This document shows, piece after piece, positions 10,854 to 22,995 of a stretch of 64,000 nucleotides of DNA (its first letter is position 1; every line of letters starts with the position of its first letter). The stretch comes from an uncultured Pelagibacteraceae bacterium. GTDB taxonomy: Bacteria > Pseudomonadota > Alphaproteobacteria > Pelagibacterales > Pelagibacteraceae. A program made the translations under genes and the position numbers. The notes under the pieces are model-generated. The model saw only the letters and a list, made by a program, of their open reading frames with translations, was not told the origin of the DNA and ran no database searches. The stretch spans positions 18,726-82,725 of the forward strand of contig CACKUZ010000001.1 of NCBI GenBank assembly GCA_902603475.1, written 5' to 3'.

Positions 10854-13414
10854 TATTTACCTTTCTTTTTCTTTTTATTCTTATCGTACTCTTTTCTTTT
10901 CTCAATTAAAATAAGAGCCTCCTCCATTGTTAATTCAATTGGGTCTTTTTCTTCAGGTATAGTAGCGTTTAATGATTTGTATTTAACATACGGCCCATAT
11001 TGACCTTTCATAATTCTTACTGGTTTTTTATCTTCGGGGTGCTCACCGAGATCCTTAATCAAAGATGATGAAATTCTTCCAGGTTTTGCCTCAGCTATTA
11101 GAGTTACGGCTCTATTAAGACCAATACTAAATATTTCTTCAACATTTTCTAAACGTGCAGATTTATTTTCACACTTTAAATAAGGCCCAAAACGACCAAC
11201 ATTTACAGTAATATCTTTGTCATTTTCTGGATTTTTACCTAAACTAATTGGAAGTGAACATAAATACTTAGCTCTATCTAAATCTATATTTTTAACATCA
11301 ATTCCCTTGGGTATAGATACATTTTTAAAATTATTTTCTTCTTTTTTTAATTTTTTCTTTTTCTTGTACTTTTCTTCAACATCTTCAATTTCTTTCTCAT
11401 ATTGAAGATAGGGACCAAATCTTCCATTTTTTAAATATATGTCTTTACCGCTGTCATTTTGACCAATAAATTTTGGTTCTGCCAAAGTCAATTGTTGAGC
11501 TGCTTTAGACTTTGAAAGAGGTCTTGTAAATTTACAATCTGGATAATTTGAACATCCAATAAAAGCACCACCACGAAAACTATTTTTTAAACTTAATTGA
11601 CCACTATCACAAAGATTACATTTTCTATTTATTTTTCCATCTTTGTCGACTTCAAATATTAATGAGCCTAAACTTTCGTTAAGCATATCTAAGACTTCTC
11701 TAGTACGTTTTTCTTTAACGTCCAATACATTTAAATTAAAATCTCTCCAAAATTCCTCCAAGACTTTAATCCAATTTTCTTTGCCTGCTGTTATATCGTC
11801 TAATTGATTTTCCAATTTTGCAGTAAAATCATAATCCACATATTTTGAAAATAATTTTTCAAGAAAAGCAGAGAGTAACTTACCTCTATCTGTTGGAAAA
11901 AATCTTTTATTTTCTATATCTGCATAACCTCTATTTGAAATAACTGATATGATACTAGCATATGTTGAAGGTCTTCCAATTCCCAATTCCTCCAACTTTT
12001 TAACAAGACTTGCTTCCGAATATCTTGGTGGTGGTTGAGTGAAATGTTGTTCATCTGTAAAATCTTTAAACTCTACTTCACCTTTGTCAACTTCAGGTAA
12101 TATGTTCTCATCTTCTTTATTTTCATCTAATCTTGAAACCTTTAAAAAACCATCGAATTTTAAAGTTGAACCACTAGCCTTACATATATTTTTATTATCC
12201 TCGGATGTTATTGTTATAGTTTTTCTATCAAATTTTGCAGACTCCATTTGTGACGATAATGATCTTGACCATATCAAGTTATAAAGTTTGTATTGATCTG
12301 TGCTTAAATATTTTTTCATATCTTCAGGCACTCTATTAATTTCCGTTGGTCTAATAGCTTCATGTGCTTCTTGTGCATTTTTTGCCTTTTTACCTGAATA
12401 GTTTAAAGGGGAGGGTGGCAAGTATATTTCACCATAATTCTGAGTAATAAAATTTCTAAAAGTTGACACAGCGTCCTTTGATATATTGGTTCCATCTGTA
12501 CGCATATAAGTAATTAATCCAACGGTTTCTCCATCAATATCTATACCCTGATAAAGTCTTTGCGCAATTTGCATTGTTCTAGAGGCTCCAAAACCCAATT
12601 TACTAGATGATGTTTGTTGCAAAGTTGAAGTAGTGAAAGGACCTGAAGGGTTTCGTGTATAAATTTTAGATAGTATGTCTGTAATATTATATTTTTTATT
12701 TTTAATTAAATCTAAAGCATTATTAATATCTTCTTTATTTTTAAATGAAAATTTTTCAATTTTTTTACCATCTAATTGAGTAATAGATGTATTTATATTT
12801 AGATTTTCCTTTGTTAAGAAATTTAGGTTAAGTGTCCAAAATTCTTCTGGTTTAAAAACTTCTATTTCATGTTCTCTCTCAGTTAACAATCTAAGAGCAA
12901 CAGACTGAACTCTTCCTGCTGACTTAGATCCTGGTAATTTTGTCCATAAAATTGGCGATATATTAAAACCTACTAAATAGTCTAGCGCTCTTCTTGCCAT
13001 ATAGGCATCTACAAGTTCATTTTCTATTTTTCTTGGATTGTCTATTCCGTTTGTTACAGCTTTTTTTGTAATTTCATTAAAAACTACACGTTCTACTTTT
13101 TTATCTTTTAGAAGTTTTTTTTCATTTAAAAATTCTTTGACATGCCAAGCAATTGCTTCACCTTCTCGATCTGGGTCAGTAGCTAAAATAATTTTTTCTG
13201 AATTTTTTACAGTATCTGTAATTTCTTTTAAATATTTTTTTGAGAAACTGTCCACTTCCCAAATCATTTTAAAAGAATTTTCTGGATCAACAGAACCATT
13301 TTTTGATGGAAGGTCCCTAATATGACCATAACTTGCTAACACTGTGTAATCAGAACCTAAATATTTGTTTATAGTTTTAGCTTTTGCGGGACTTTCAACA
13401 ATTACAAGATTCAT
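10853..13414 (-). CDS. topA: DNA topoisomerase I
   Basis: MNLVIVESPAKAKTINKYLG; LITYMRTDG active site; C-terminal zinc-finger region. Confidence 0.98.
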   Translation of the reverse strand: MNLVIVESPAKAKTINKYLGSDYTVLASYGHIRDLPSKNGSVDPENSFKMIWEVDSFSKKYLKEITDTVKNSEKIILATDPDREGEAIAWHVKEFLNEKKLLKDKKVERVVFNEITKKAVTNGIDNPRKIENELVDAYMARRALDYLVGFNISPILWTKLPGSKSAGRVQSVALRLLTEREHEIEVFKPEEFWTLNLNFLTKENLNINTSITQLDGKKIEKFSFKNKEDINNALDLIKNKKYNITDILSKIYTRNPSGPFTTSTLQQTSSSKLGFGASRTMQIAQRLYQGIDIDGETVGLITYMRTDGTNISKDAVSTFRNFITQNYGEIYLPPSPLNYSGKKAKNAQEAHEAIRPTEINRVPEDMKKYLSTDQYKLYNLIWSRSLSSQMESAKFDRKTITITSEDNKNICKASGSTLKFDGFLKVSRLDENKEDENILPEVDKGEVEFKDFTDEQHFTQPPPRYSEASLVKKLEELGIGRPSTYASIISVISNRGYADIENKRFFPTDRGKLLSAFLEKLFSKYVDYDFTAKLENQLDDITAGKENWIKVLEEFWRDFNLNVLDVKEKRTREVLDMLNESLGSLIFEVDKDGKINRKCNLCDSGQLSLKNSFRGGAFIGCSNYPDCKFTRPLSKSKAAQQLTLAEPKFIGQNDSGKDIYLKNGRFGPYLQYEKEIEDVEEKYKKKKKLKKEENNFKNVSIPKGIDVKNIDLDRAKYLCSLPISLGKNPENDKDITVNVGRFGPYLKCENKSARLENVEEIFSIGLNRAVTLIAEAKPGRISSSLIKDLGEHPEDKKPVRIMKGQYGPYVKYKSLNATIPEEKDPIELTMEEALILIEKRKEYDKNKKKKKGK

Positions 13415-13451
13415 AATTAGTCAAACTACTTATAACTATTAATCTGTCAAA

Positions 13452-14027
13452 TTAATAAATTTTACTCTTAGTTTCTTCTTTGTTTATTAATCTTTTTATA
13501 TTTTCTCTATGTGTATAAAAAATTAGAACAAACATTATTATATAAAAAAATATATTACCTTGATTAATGATTAATAGGTAGATTGGAATTGAAATTGAAG
13601 CAATTAAAGAGGATAAAGATGAATATTTTGATATCAAAAAAGTTAAAATCCAAACAATTCCAAAAACTACCGCATAATAAATATTTATTGAAATCAAAAT
13701 TCCAACAAATGTTGCAACACCTTTACCACCCTTAAATTTTAACCAAATAGGGAACAAATGTCCTAAAAAAGCACAAAGCGCTGATATGTACATTAAATCA
13801 GGATAATTGATCTTTATGTAGATAACAGGTGCAACAGCTTTTGCTATATCTAATATAAGAGTCAAATAACCCAATGACTTATTGCCAGTTCTCAAAACAT
13901 TTGTAGCACCAATATTTCCTGATCCTACATTTCTAATATCTTTTTTAAGTAAAATTTTTGTGAATAGATATCCAAAAGGAATAGACCCAAATAGATAAGA
14001 TATTAAAGCTGTTATTATATAATCCAT
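13452..14027 (-). CDS. plsY: Glycerol-3-phosphate acyltransferase PlsY
   Basis: LFGSIPFGYL, GSGNIGATNVLR, KFKGGKGVATFVG. Confidence 0.95.
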   Translation of the reverse strand: MDYIITALISYLFGSIPFGYLFTKILLKKDIRNVGSGNIGATNVLRTGNKSLGYLTLILDIAKAVAPVIYIKINYPDLMYISALCAFLGHLFPIWLKFKGGKGVATFVGILISINIYYAVVFGIVWILTFLISKYSSLSSLIASISIPIYLLIINQGNIFFYIIMFVLIFYTHRENIKRLINKEETKSKIY

Positions 14028-15316
14028 TATTCAGATTTAAATAATTCTTCACCATTAACAAATGTGCTTATTACTTTACCTTGAAGTTTTTTGTCTTCAA
14101 TTGGGGTGTTTTTTGATTTTGATATTAATTTATCTTTTTTAACAACCCATGGCTTATTAATATCTACAATACAAAAATCAGCATCATTTCCTATTGATAA
14201 ATTGCCTTTATTTATTTTAAGTATTTCTGCTGGCTTAGATGTTAAAGCTTTTATTATAGTTTCCAACTCTACTGATCCATTATGATATAATTCTAAGCTT
14301 AACGGTAATAAAGTTTCAATTCCTGAGGCGCCAGTTTCAGCTTGAGCAAAAGTTAATCTTTTATTTTCTTCATCCTCTGGTTTGTGATCAGAAACAATAA
14401 CGTCAATTGTTTCATCATTTAATCCTTGAACTAATGCATTCCTATCAGTCTCTGTTCTTAAAGGAGGTGATAATTTTAAAAAAGTTTTAAAATCACCAAT
14501 GTCATTTTCATTTAATGATAAATTGTTTATAGAAACACCACAGCTGAAGTTTACTTTATTCTTTCTTTCTCTGATTATATTTACAGAGTTTGCGGATGAA
14601 ATCTGTGCAATATGGTACCTACAATTATTATATTCAAGTAATGTTAAGTCTCTTTCTATAATTAATAATTCTGCACTTATTGGAATCCCTTGTAGACCAA
14701 GTTTTGTTGCTATGATGCCATCATTAATCATTCCATCTTTTGATAATTCTGCATCTTCAGCATGTTGTATTACCAAGGATTTTAAATCTGATGCTGAACT
14801 CATAATCCTATTCATAATTCTTGGATTTTGAATTGTTTTTACTCCATCTGTGAAACCTATTATCCCTTTACTCTGTAATAATCCAAATTCAGTCATATTT
14901 TCTCCCTCTGCATTTACTGTTAATGCAGCTGTTGGATAAATATTAATTTTAGATTTATCTCTTCCTCTTCTTTTAAGAAAATCAACTATTGAAACATTAT
15001 CAATTACTGGGTTTGTATTAGGCATTGTAACAACTGATGTTACACCACCTGATAAGGCAGCCTCGCTAAGCGTTCTAAAATTCTCTTTATATTCATATCC
15101 TGGTTCACCCACAAAAACCCTCATGTCAACAATACCTGGAAATATATATTTTTCATTTAAATCGATTACTTTTTCTCTAGATGGAATGTTATTGGTATTT
15201 ACTTTTTTTCCGACAGCTTCAATTTTACCATTTTCTCCAATTATTATTCCTCCAATTTCATTCAAGGAATTATAAGGGTCAATTATGTTTGCATTTATAA
15301 AGTATTTTTTTTTCAT
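14027..15316 (-). CDS. pyrC: Dihydroorotase (PyrC family)
   Basis: YIFPGIVDMRVFVGEPGYEYKE..., VIVSDHKPED; adjacent to pyrB. Confidence 0.9.
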   Translation of the reverse strand: MKKKYFINANIIDPYNSLNEIGGIIIGENGKIEAVGKKVNTNNIPSREKVIDLNEKYIFPGIVDMRVFVGEPGYEYKENFRTLSEAALSGGVTSVVTMPNTNPVIDNVSIVDFLKRRGRDKSKINIYPTAALTVNAEGENMTEFGLLQSKGIIGFTDGVKTIQNPRIMNRIMSSASDLKSLVIQHAEDAELSKDGMINDGIIATKLGLQGIPISAELLIIERDLTLLEYNNCRYHIAQISSANSVNIIRERKNKVNFSCGVSINNLSLNENDIGDFKTFLKLSPPLRTETDRNALVQGLNDETIDVIVSDHKPEDEENKRLTFAQAETGASGIETLLPLSLELYHNGSVELETIIKALTSKPAEILKINKGNLSIGNDADFCIVDINKPWVVKKDKLISKSKNTPIEDKKLQGKVISTFVNGEELFKSE

Positions 15317-16258
15317 TTATTCACAAAAAATCTTTAAACAGGCCATCCTTACTGCTACGCCTAATTCAACTTGTTCTTTTATTACACTTTTGTTTATATC
15401 GTCTGCTAAGTTTGTATCAATTTCAATTCCTCTATTCATCGGTCCTGGATGCATTATTAAAGCATCCTCTTTAGCATATTGAATTTTATCAGGAGTTAAT
15501 CCATAATACTCATAGTATTCTCTGTTGGATGATAGAAACGAGCTTGACATTCTTTCGTTCTGTAATCTTAACATCATTACTATGTCACAATCTTTAACTC
15601 CTTTTTTCATATCAGAAAAAATATTTACACCAAATTTTTCAATTTCATTTGGCATCAAATTTGTAGGGGCCACAATATTCACTTCTGCACCCAACATGTT
15701 TAGAAGATAAATATTTGATCTTGCCACTCTTGAATGTAGTATATCTCCACATATTGCAATTTTAAGACCTTCTATTTTTTTTCTTCTATTTATAATTGTC
15801 AAAGCATCCAATAATGCTTGTGTGGGATGTTCTCTTCTACCATCTCCTGCATTTAGCACTGCACAATTAACTTTTTGAGATAGAAGGTTACAAGCCCCTG
15901 AGTCTTGATGTCTTATTACAATTATATCTGGGTGCATTGCATTTAAGGTCATTGCTGTATCAATTAACGTTTCACCTTTTTTGATAGCAGAATTTGTAAT
16001 ATTCATTGACATTACATCTGCACCTAATCTTTTTCCTGCTAATTCGAATGAACTCTGTGTTCTTGTTGATGGTTCAAAAAATAAATTTATTTGGGTTTTC
16101 CCTTTTAAAATATTAATTTTTTTATTTTTACTTTTATTTAATTCTATGAATTTAGAGGCTTCATTCAGAATAATGTTAACATCACTAACAGATAAATCCT
16201 GGATACCTAATAAATGTTTTTGGGATACTTTAATAGCTTTTTTGGATTTAGTTGCCAT
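15317..16258 (-). CDS. pyrB: Aspartate carbamoyltransferase catalytic subunit
   Basis: [44 protein letters not shown]. Confidence 0.97.
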   Translation of the reverse strand: MATKSKKAIKVSQKHLLGIQDLSVSDVNIILNEASKFIELNKSKNKKINILKGKTQINLFFEPSTRTQSSFELAGKRLGADVMSMNITNSAIKKGETLIDTAMTLNAMHPDIIVIRHQDSGACNLLSQKVNCAVLNAGDGRREHPTQALLDALTIINRRKKIEGLKIAICGDILHSRVARSNIYLLNMLGAEVNIVAPTNLMPNEIEKFGVNIFSDMKKGVKDCDIVMMLRLQNERMSSSFLSSNREYYEYYGLTPDKIQYAKEDALIMHPGPMNRGIEIDTNLADDINKSVIKEQVELGVAVRMACLKIFCE

Positions 16259-16300
16259 TAAAATTAACTCTATAACTATATAGTATTAACTATGCAACCA

Positions 16301-16756
16301 TTAATTTTGGATAAAATCTAAAGCACCTTGTAAAATAAAAGCTGCTGCAAACTTATCAATATCTTTCTGTTTTTTACTGACATTTATATCTAATTCACTT
16401 GATAAATTAAAAGCACCAACAGTAGATAATCTTTCATCCCACAAAGACACAGGAATATCAAATTTATTTGAAATATTGATTGCTGTATCTTTAGCTGATT
16501 GTGAAGATTTTCCGTAGGTGCCATCCATATTTATTGGATTACCTATAATAATTCCTTTTATGTCATTTTCTGTAATAATACTTTCTAGTTCATCAATTAA
16601 TTTACCTTGTTTAGATTTATCTAAGGTTTGGAGGGGAGTGGCAATTTTTTGATTATAATCACTAATGGCAATCCCAATCCTTTTTGTACCTAAATCTATA
16701 CCCAATAATCTTGAACCACTTGATAATTTGTTTTTGAATTCATCAATTGTGATCAT
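16301..16756 (-). CDS. ruvX: Holliday junction resolvase-like YqgF/RuvX
   Basis: LLGIDLGTKRIGIAISD, LWDERLSTVGA. Confidence 0.93.
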   Translation of the reverse strand: MITIDEFKNKLSSGSRLLGIDLGTKRIGIAISDYNQKIATPLQTLDKSKQGKLIDELESIITENDIKGIIIGNPINMDGTYGKSSQSAKDTAINISNKFDIPVSLWDERLSTVGAFNLSSELDINVSKKQKDIDKFAAAFILQGALDFIQN

Positions 16757-16806
16757 ATTGTATATTTTTAACTTAAGTGGTAGTTTGCGACATTATTTTT
16801 TACCAT

Positions 16807-17094
16807 ATGACAATAGATCTTAAAACAGTAAAACACATATCAAAATTAGCAAGGATCTCACTTGAAGAGAAAAAAGCTGAAAAATTAGCAAATGATATGA
16901 ATTCTATATTTGAATTTATTGAAAAATTAAACGAGCTTAAAACAGAAAATGTTGATCCATTAACTTCTATTGCTGAAACAACTTTAAGATTTAGAGAAGA
17001 TAAAATTACTAGCGATAATATAAGAGAAAAGATTCTTAAAAATTCTCCTGAAAAAAACGACGATTTTTTTGTTGTACCGAAAGTAGTTGAGTAA
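16807..17094 (+). CDS. gatC: Asp/Glu-tRNA amidotransferase subunit C
   Basis: [23 protein letters not shown]; start set to ATG 16807; followed by gatA and gatB. Confidence 0.94.
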   Translation: MTIDLKTVKHISKLARISLEEKKAEKLANDMNSIFEFIEKLNELKTENVDPLTSIAETTLRFREDKITSDNIREKILKNSPEKNDDFFVVPKVVE

Positions 17095-18551
17095 TGACAG
17101 AAATAACATCTTTAAGTCTTTTTGAATTAATTAAAAATATTAAAGAAAAGAAAATATCATCAAATGAGGCGGCAAAATCTTTTGTTGATAGATCTGAAAA
17201 GTCAAAAAAACTAAATGTATATGTAACTGAAAATTTTGAAAATTGTCTTAAACTTTCAAAAGAATTTGATAACAACCCAAATTTTGATTTAAAACTTCCA
17301 GGCATTCCAATTGCAGTTAAAGATTTATTTTGTACAAATGAAGTAAGAACAACTGCTGGAAGCAATATCTTAAATAATTTTGTCCCAAGCTATGAGTCTA
17401 CTGTAACAAAAAATATATGGAAAGAAGGTGGTATATTGCTTGGTAAACTTAATTGTGATGAATTTGCAATGGGCTCATCTAATGAAACAAGTTTTTTTGG
17501 TAACGTTCAAAATCCAATTGCAAAAGATTTAGTTCCTGGCGGATCATCAGGTGGTTCTTCAGCGGCTTTAGCAGCTAATTTAACACCTGTAACAATAGGT
17601 ACTGACACTGGTGGATCTATTAGGCAACCAGCCTCCTTCACTGGTACTGTAGGACTAAAACCTACTTATGGCAGCTGTTCAAGATATGGAATTGTTGCTT
17701 TCGCATCGTCTCTAGATCAAGCAGGTCCAATGAGCAAAGATGTCAAAGATAGTTCCATTCTTTTAGAAGTGATCTCATCATTTGATAAAAAAGATTCAAC
17801 CTCAATTGATTTTAAAAGAAATAATTATTCATCAGAGTTAACTAGAAATATTAAAGGTTTAAAAATTGGTATTCCAAAAGAATACAGAGTTGATGGGATG
17901 CCAGACGAAATTGAGAAACTTTGGGAAAAAGGTATTGAATATGCAAAAGATTGTGGAGCTGAAATAATTGATATTTCATTACCTCATACTAGCTATGCTT
18001 TGCCAACTTATTATATTGTAGCGCCAGCTGAGGCATCATCTAATTTAGCAAGATATGATGGTGTTAAATATGGTCTAAGGTCTTCCGGTAAAAGTTTAAT
18101 TGATATGTATGAAAAAACCAGATCAGAAGGTTTTGGTGAAGAAGTAAAGAGAAGAATAATGATAGGAACCTATGTTTTATCATCAGGATATTATGATGCT
18201 TACTATCTTAAAGCTCAAAAGGTTAGACAATTAATTAAACAAGATTTCGATCAAGCTTATAATAAAGTAGATGCTATTTTGACACCTTCAACACCTAGTT
18301 CTGCATTTAAAATTGGAGAAAAATCTAATGATCCAGTTTCAATGTATTTAAATGATATATTTACTGTTCCAGTAAACCTTGCAGGTTTACCTGGAATTTC
18401 AATACCTGCAGGTGTAGATAAAAATAATTATCCATTGGGTTTACAAATAATAGGTAAACCGTTTGATGAACAAACAGTTTTAAATATTGCTTATTCAATG
18501 GAGGAAAAAATCAATTATAAAAATAATATAACTGATTGGTGGATGAAATAA
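17094..18551 (+). CDS. gatA: Asp/Glu-tRNA amidotransferase subunit A
   Basis: Amidase signature [32 protein letters not shown]. Confidence 0.97.
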   Translation: MTEITSLSLFELIKNIKEKKISSNEAAKSFVDRSEKSKKLNVYVTENFENCLKLSKEFDNNPNFDLKLPGIPIAVKDLFCTNEVRTTAGSNILNNFVPSYESTVTKNIWKEGGILLGKLNCDEFAMGSSNETSFFGNVQNPIAKDLVPGGSSGGSSAALAANLTPVTIGTDTGGSIRQPASFTGTVGLKPTYGSCSRYGIVAFASSLDQAGPMSKDVKDSSILLEVISSFDKKDSTSIDFKRNNYSSELTRNIKGLKIGIPKEYRVDGMPDEIEKLWEKGIEYAKDCGAEIIDISLPHTSYALPTYYIVAPAEASSNLARYDGVKYGLRSSGKSLIDMYEKTRSEGFGEEVKRRIMIGTYVLSSGYYDAYYLKAQKVRQLIKQDFDQAYNKVDAILTPSTPSSAFKIGEKSNDPVSMYLNDIFTVPVNLAGLPGISIPAGVDKNNYPLGLQIIGKPFDEQTVLNIAYSMEEKINYKNNITDWWMK

Positions 18552-20026
18552 TGTCTAAAAATAATTCTGAATATTTAATTGAAAGAAATGATAATGTTTA
18601 TGAAGTTGTTATAGGACTTGAAGTTCATGCTCAAGTAACATCAGATTCAAAGCTTTTTTCATCTTCTTCTACAAAATTTGGTGCCGAACCTAATACTCAA
18701 GTAAGCTTAGTTGATGCAGCTTTTCCAGGCATGCTGCCAGTAATAAATGAATTTTGTGTTAAACAAGCCATAAAAACTGGTATTGGTTTAAAAGCTAAGA
18801 TTAATAATAAGTCTGTTTTTGATAGAAAGAATTATTTTTATGCAGATTTACCTCAGGGTTATCAAATTTCACAATATAAATACCCCATTGTGGGTGAGGG
18901 TAATGTTATTTTGGATATGCCCGAAGGTCAAAAACAAGTTGGAATAGAAAGATTACATTTAGAGCAGGATGCAGGAAAAAGTATTCATGATGTTGATCCG
19001 AGTAACACACTAGTTGATCTTAATAGATCGGGTGTAGCCTTAATGGAGATTGTTAGTAAGCCTGATCTAAGATCACCAGATGAAGTGAATGCTTATATAA
19101 AAAAACTTAGATCTATTATGAGATATTTAGGAACTTGCGATGGGAACATGCAAGAAGGATCATTAAGAGCTGATGTTAATGTGTCTGTAAGAATAAAAGG
19201 CTCAACAAATTTAGGAACAAGATGTGAAATAAAAAATGTTAATTCTATAAAATTTATGCAAATGGCAATTATTTATGAAGCAAATAGACAAGTTGATTTA
19301 ATAGAAGAAGGTGTAGAAATAGATCAAGAAACAAGGCTTTTTGATACAAAAAAAAATGAAACAAGATCAATGAGGTCAAAAGAAGATGCTCATGATTATA
19401 GATATTTTCCAGATCCAGATTTACTTCCATTAGAAATTACGGATGAATTTATTGATTTACTAAAATCTGAAATCCCTGAATTACCAGATGACAAAAAGAA
19501 AAGGTTTATTGATGAATTTAAAGTGTCACCTTATGAAGCAACAATATTGGTCTCTGATATTGATACAGCTAAATATTTTGAAGAAGTTGTTGCCAAAATG
19601 GGTAAAAACCGTGATATGAAATTAGCAGTAAATTGGATTACAGGAGAATTATTTGCTGTTTTAAATAATAAAAATATTGAAATTGCTCAAAGTCCCATAA
19701 GTGCAAAAAATTTAGCAAAATTGATTAATTTAATTAAAAATGGAACAATCTCAGGAAAAATTGCTAAGACAATATTTGAACTAATGTTGGATGGTGACAT
19801 AGATCCTCAAATAATTGTTGAGGAAAAAGGGTTAAAGCAAGAAAGTGATCCTAAGGCACTAGAGGCATTAATTGATAAAATAATCAATGATAACAGAGAA
19901 AAAGCCATTGAGTATAAACAAGGAAAAGAAAAGCTATTTGGTTTCTTTGTGGGCCAAGCAATGAAAGCTTCTGGTGGAAAAGCTAACCCTCAATTAATTA
20001 ACGAAATATTAAAGAAGAAACTTTAA
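18551..20026 (+). CDS. gatB: Asp/Glu-tRNA amidotransferase subunit B
   Basis: [18 protein letters not shown]; start set to ATG 18551, overlapping the gatA stop. Confidence 0.97.
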   Translation: MSKNNSEYLIERNDNVYEVVIGLEVHAQVTSDSKLFSSSSTKFGAEPNTQVSLVDAAFPGMLPVINEFCVKQAIKTGIGLKAKINNKSVFDRKNYFYADLPQGYQISQYKYPIVGEGNVILDMPEGQKQVGIERLHLEQDAGKSIHDVDPSNTLVDLNRSGVALMEIVSKPDLRSPDEVNAYIKKLRSIMRYLGTCDGNMQEGSLRADVNVSVRIKGSTNLGTRCEIKNVNSIKFMQMAIIYEANRQVDLIEEGVEIDQETRLFDTKKNETRSMRSKEDAHDYRYFPDPDLLPLEITDEFIDLLKSEIPELPDDKKKRFIDEFKVSPYEATILVSDIDTAKYFEEVVAKMGKNRDMKLAVNWITGELFAVLNNKNIEIAQSPISAKNLAKLINLIKNGTISGKIAKTIFELMLDGDIDPQIIVEEKGLKQESDPKALEALIDKIINDNREKAIEYKQGKEKLFGFFVGQAMKASGGKANPQLINEILKKKL

Positions 20027-20064
20027 TTTTAACGAAACCTATAGTCATTATATAATTAAAATAG

Positions 20065-20715
20065 ATGGGTAAGAATATAGAAATTTCTGAAAAAATAGAA
20101 AAATATATTAATAATTTTAGTTTTAAACTTAACTCAGTTCAAAAAGAAATTATAGATTATAATAATACCCTTGGAAATGAAAAGAGAATGCAAGTAGCAA
20201 TATCTCAATGTCATTTTCTCCATTTAATAATAAAAATATCTAATATAAAAAATGTGCTTGAGATTGGAACTTTTACTGGTTTAAGTGCACTTTCGATTGC
20301 TCTTGCACTTCCTGATGATGGAAAGCTTACAGCACTTGATAAAGACAAAGAGACAAACAAGATTGCGGTAAGTTTTTTTAAGAAAGCTAATCAAGATAAA
20401 AAAATTCAAACGATTATAAAACCTGCGCTAGATAGTTTGGACGAATTAAAAAAACAAAGATATGATATGGTTTTTATTGATGCTGATAAGCTTAACTATA
20501 AAGAATATTATGAAAAATCGTTAAAGATAATAAAAAAAGGTGGTTTGATCATTATTGATAATGTTTTATGGCATGGAGAAGTTGCAGATGAAGATAATAT
20601 GGATAAATTTACATTAAACATTAGAGAATTAAATGAGCATGTATCAACTGATAAAAGGGTAGAACAAATAATTATTCCATTAGGAGATGGAATGACTGTT
20701 TGTAGGGTTTTATAA
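20065..20715 (+). CDS. Class I SAM-dependent O-methyltransferase (caffeoyl-CoA OMT-like)
   Basis: VLEIGTFTGLSALSIALALPDDGKLTALDKD; IIIDNVLWHGEV. Confidence 0.9.
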   Translation: MGKNIEISEKIEKYINNFSFKLNSVQKEIIDYNNTLGNEKRMQVAISQCHFLHLIIKISNIKNVLEIGTFTGLSALSIALALPDDGKLTALDKDKETNKIAVSFFKKANQDKKIQTIIKPALDSLDELKKQRYDMVFIDADKLNYKEYYEKSLKIIKKGGLIIIDNVLWHGEVADEDNMDKFTLNIRELNEHVSTDKRVEQIIIPLGDGMTVCRVL

Positions 20716-21617
20716 TGTTCAATATTTTTGGTTTTTATAAATTTAAAAAACTTAATAATCTTAAAAAATTAAAAAAAAGATTAGAAAATAATCTTAAAGA
20801 TTATGAAATTAGAGGAACAATAATAATTTCATCCGAAGGTGTTAATGGAACAATTTCAGATAAAAAAAATAACCTTTCAAAACTCAATAAACTTCTAAAA
20901 AAAATATTAGCTATAAAAAAATTTAATTCAGAAAATAATTCTAATAGTAAATTTAATCCATTTCATAAACTTAAAATTAAAATCAAAAAGGAAGTTGTTC
21001 CAATGGGTTTTAAAGTTAAAAACTACAATTATCCTAAGAACAACCTAAATCCAAGGGAATGGAATAAAATAATTAAAAAAAAGGACACAGTTTTGATAGA
21101 TGCACGGAAATCTTTTGAGTATGATGTGGGTACTTTTAAAAAATCTTTAAATCCAAATTTAGAAAACTTTCGCGAATTTCCTAAATATTTAAATCAATTT
21201 AAAAATAGCGAAAGTATAGCAATGTTTTGTACAGGTGGTATCAGGTGCGAAAAAGCAAATGTTTATTTGAAAAAAAAAGGATTTAAAAATGTATATGTTT
21301 TAAAAGGCGGAATTATCAACTATCTTAATAATATTAATAAAAAAAATAGTCAATGGAACGGCGAATGTTTTGTTTTTGATAATAGAGTTTCAGTAAAACA
21401 TGGTTTAAAGCAAGGAAGTTATTCAATTTGTAGCGGTTGCAGAAAACCTCTTTCTATCAAAGAAAAAAAATCTTCTAAATATTTAGAAGGCATTCATTGT
21501 CCAAAATGTCACGATTATTTAACTGATGATCAAAAATCAAGATTTGCAATGAGACAAAAGCAAATAATACTTGCAAAAAAAACTGGCAAGAGACATATCT
21601 TTAAAAAAGAATATTAA
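20715..21617 (+). CDS. trhO: Rhodanese-domain tRNA uridine hydroxylase (TrhO/YceA-like)
   Basis: Rhodanese Cys loop MFCTGGIRCEK, KGGIINYL, C-terminal C-x2-C pairs. Confidence 0.88.
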   Translation: MFNIFGFYKFKKLNNLKKLKKRLENNLKDYEIRGTIIISSEGVNGTISDKKNNLSKLNKLLKKILAIKKFNSENNSNSKFNPFHKLKIKIKKEVVPMGFKVKNYNYPKNNLNPREWNKIIKKKDTVLIDARKSFEYDVGTFKKSLNPNLENFREFPKYLNQFKNSESIAMFCTGGIRCEKANVYLKKKGFKNVYVLKGGIINYLNNINKKNSQWNGECFVFDNRVSVKHGLKQGSYSICSGCRKPLSIKEKKSSKYLEGIHCPKCHDYLTDDQKSRFAMRQKQIILAKKTGKRHIFKKEY

Positions 21618-21633
21618 TTAAATTATAATTTTT

Positions 21634-22995
21634 ATGGATTTGCTTAAAGAAAATATACCTTTACTTGTTAGAAAACTTGCAATTCCAGCAAGTGTAGGTA
21701 CGCTTTTTCAAACATTATACAATATTGTCGATACTTTTTATTCAGGATTAATCTCGCCAGAAGCACTTTCTGCGCTCAGTAAATCATTTCCAATATATTT
21801 TATTATTGTAGCAACATCTATTGGAGTAACAGTTGCGGGAACTTCCTTAATAGGGAATAGCATTGGAGAAAAAAATGAAAAAAATGTATCTTATTATTTC
21901 ACTCATATTATTATCTATGGACTGATCATATCAGTTTTTATTACATGCATAGGTTTATATTTTGCTGAAAAGGTTTTTAACATAATGGGTTCAAATGAGG
22001 AAATTACAAATTTAGGACTTCAATATACAAATATTATGTTTTATGGGTCATTTCTTTTTTTTCTTGTTGTATCACTTAACTCTTTATTACATGCAGAAGG
22101 AGATACAAAAACATACAGAAATGTTTTGGTTTTAAGTTTTTTGCTAAATATAATTTTAAATCCTATCTTAATATTTGGGTTTTTATTTATTCCAGCAATG
22201 GGAATGATGGGAATAGGCTTATCAACAATTATTGCGCAATTAATCGCATTTCTTATTATTCTTTTTAAAGTTTTACAAAACCCACGAGTTAAAAAAATTA
22301 CAATTGAATTTTTTAAAGTAAAATTAATTTTTTTAAAAAATATATTATTTCAATCAATGCCAATATCAATTGCAATATGTGGATATGCAGTTGCTGCTAC
22401 ATTTATATTTACTTATGTTGGTCAGACAAATGAACTAGCAGTTGCTGGTTATGGTGCAGCTACGAGAATAGAACAGGTTGTTTTACTGCCAATACTGGGA
22501 ATAAATACTGCAATAATCTCAATTATAGCTCAAAACTATGGTGCAAATAATTTTGATAGAGTTAAAGAAACTTACTTCGTTTCAATTAAATATGGGCTTT
22601 TCTTAATGGTTTTTTCAGGAATATTAGTTTATTTAACAGCTGATATAGTTCCAAGATTTTTTTCTAGCAACGAAGTGGTATTAGAATATGGAAGAAGGTA
22701 TTTAAAAATTGCAGCGTTTATATTGCCAGCTTACCCAATTTTCTTTTTATCAAATGGTTTTTTTATGGGATTAAAAAAATCTAATTATGCAATGATAAAT
22801 AATATGTTGCGAAATGTTCTTGTTCCAATATGTGTTTTTTACTTAGCCAAATATCTATCTGCAGATTTTGATAGTTTCTTTTGGTTGTGGTTTATTTTTC
22901 AATGGACGCTTTCGATACTATTATTTAGTTATGTGAGTTATTATATTAAAAAAAAATTAGATAAACCTAGAGCTATCCTTAATCCACAACCATAA
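21634..22995 (+). CDS. MATE-family efflux transporter
   Basis: ~12 TM, IPASVGTLFQTLYNIVDTFYSG, GLSTIIAQ. Confidence 0.93.
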   Translation: MDLLKENIPLLVRKLAIPASVGTLFQTLYNIVDTFYSGLISPEALSALSKSFPIYFIIVATSIGVTVAGTSLIGNSIGEKNEKNVSYYFTHIIIYGLIISVFITCIGLYFAEKVFNIMGSNEEITNLGLQYTNIMFYGSFLFFLVVSLNSLLHAEGDTKTYRNVLVLSFLLNIILNPILIFGFLFIPAMGMMGIGLSTIIAQLIAFLIILFKVLQNPRVKKITIEFFKVKLIFLKNILFQSMPISIAICGYAVAATFIFTYVGQTNELAVAGYGAATRIEQVVLLPILGINTAIISIIAQNYGANNFDRVKETYFVSIKYGLFLMVFSGILVYLTADIVPRFFSSNEVVLEYGRRYLKIAAFILPAYPIFFLSNGFFMGLKKSNYAMINNMLRNVLVPICVFYLAKYLSADFDSFFWLWFIFQWTLSILLFSYVSYYIKKKLDKPRAILNPQP

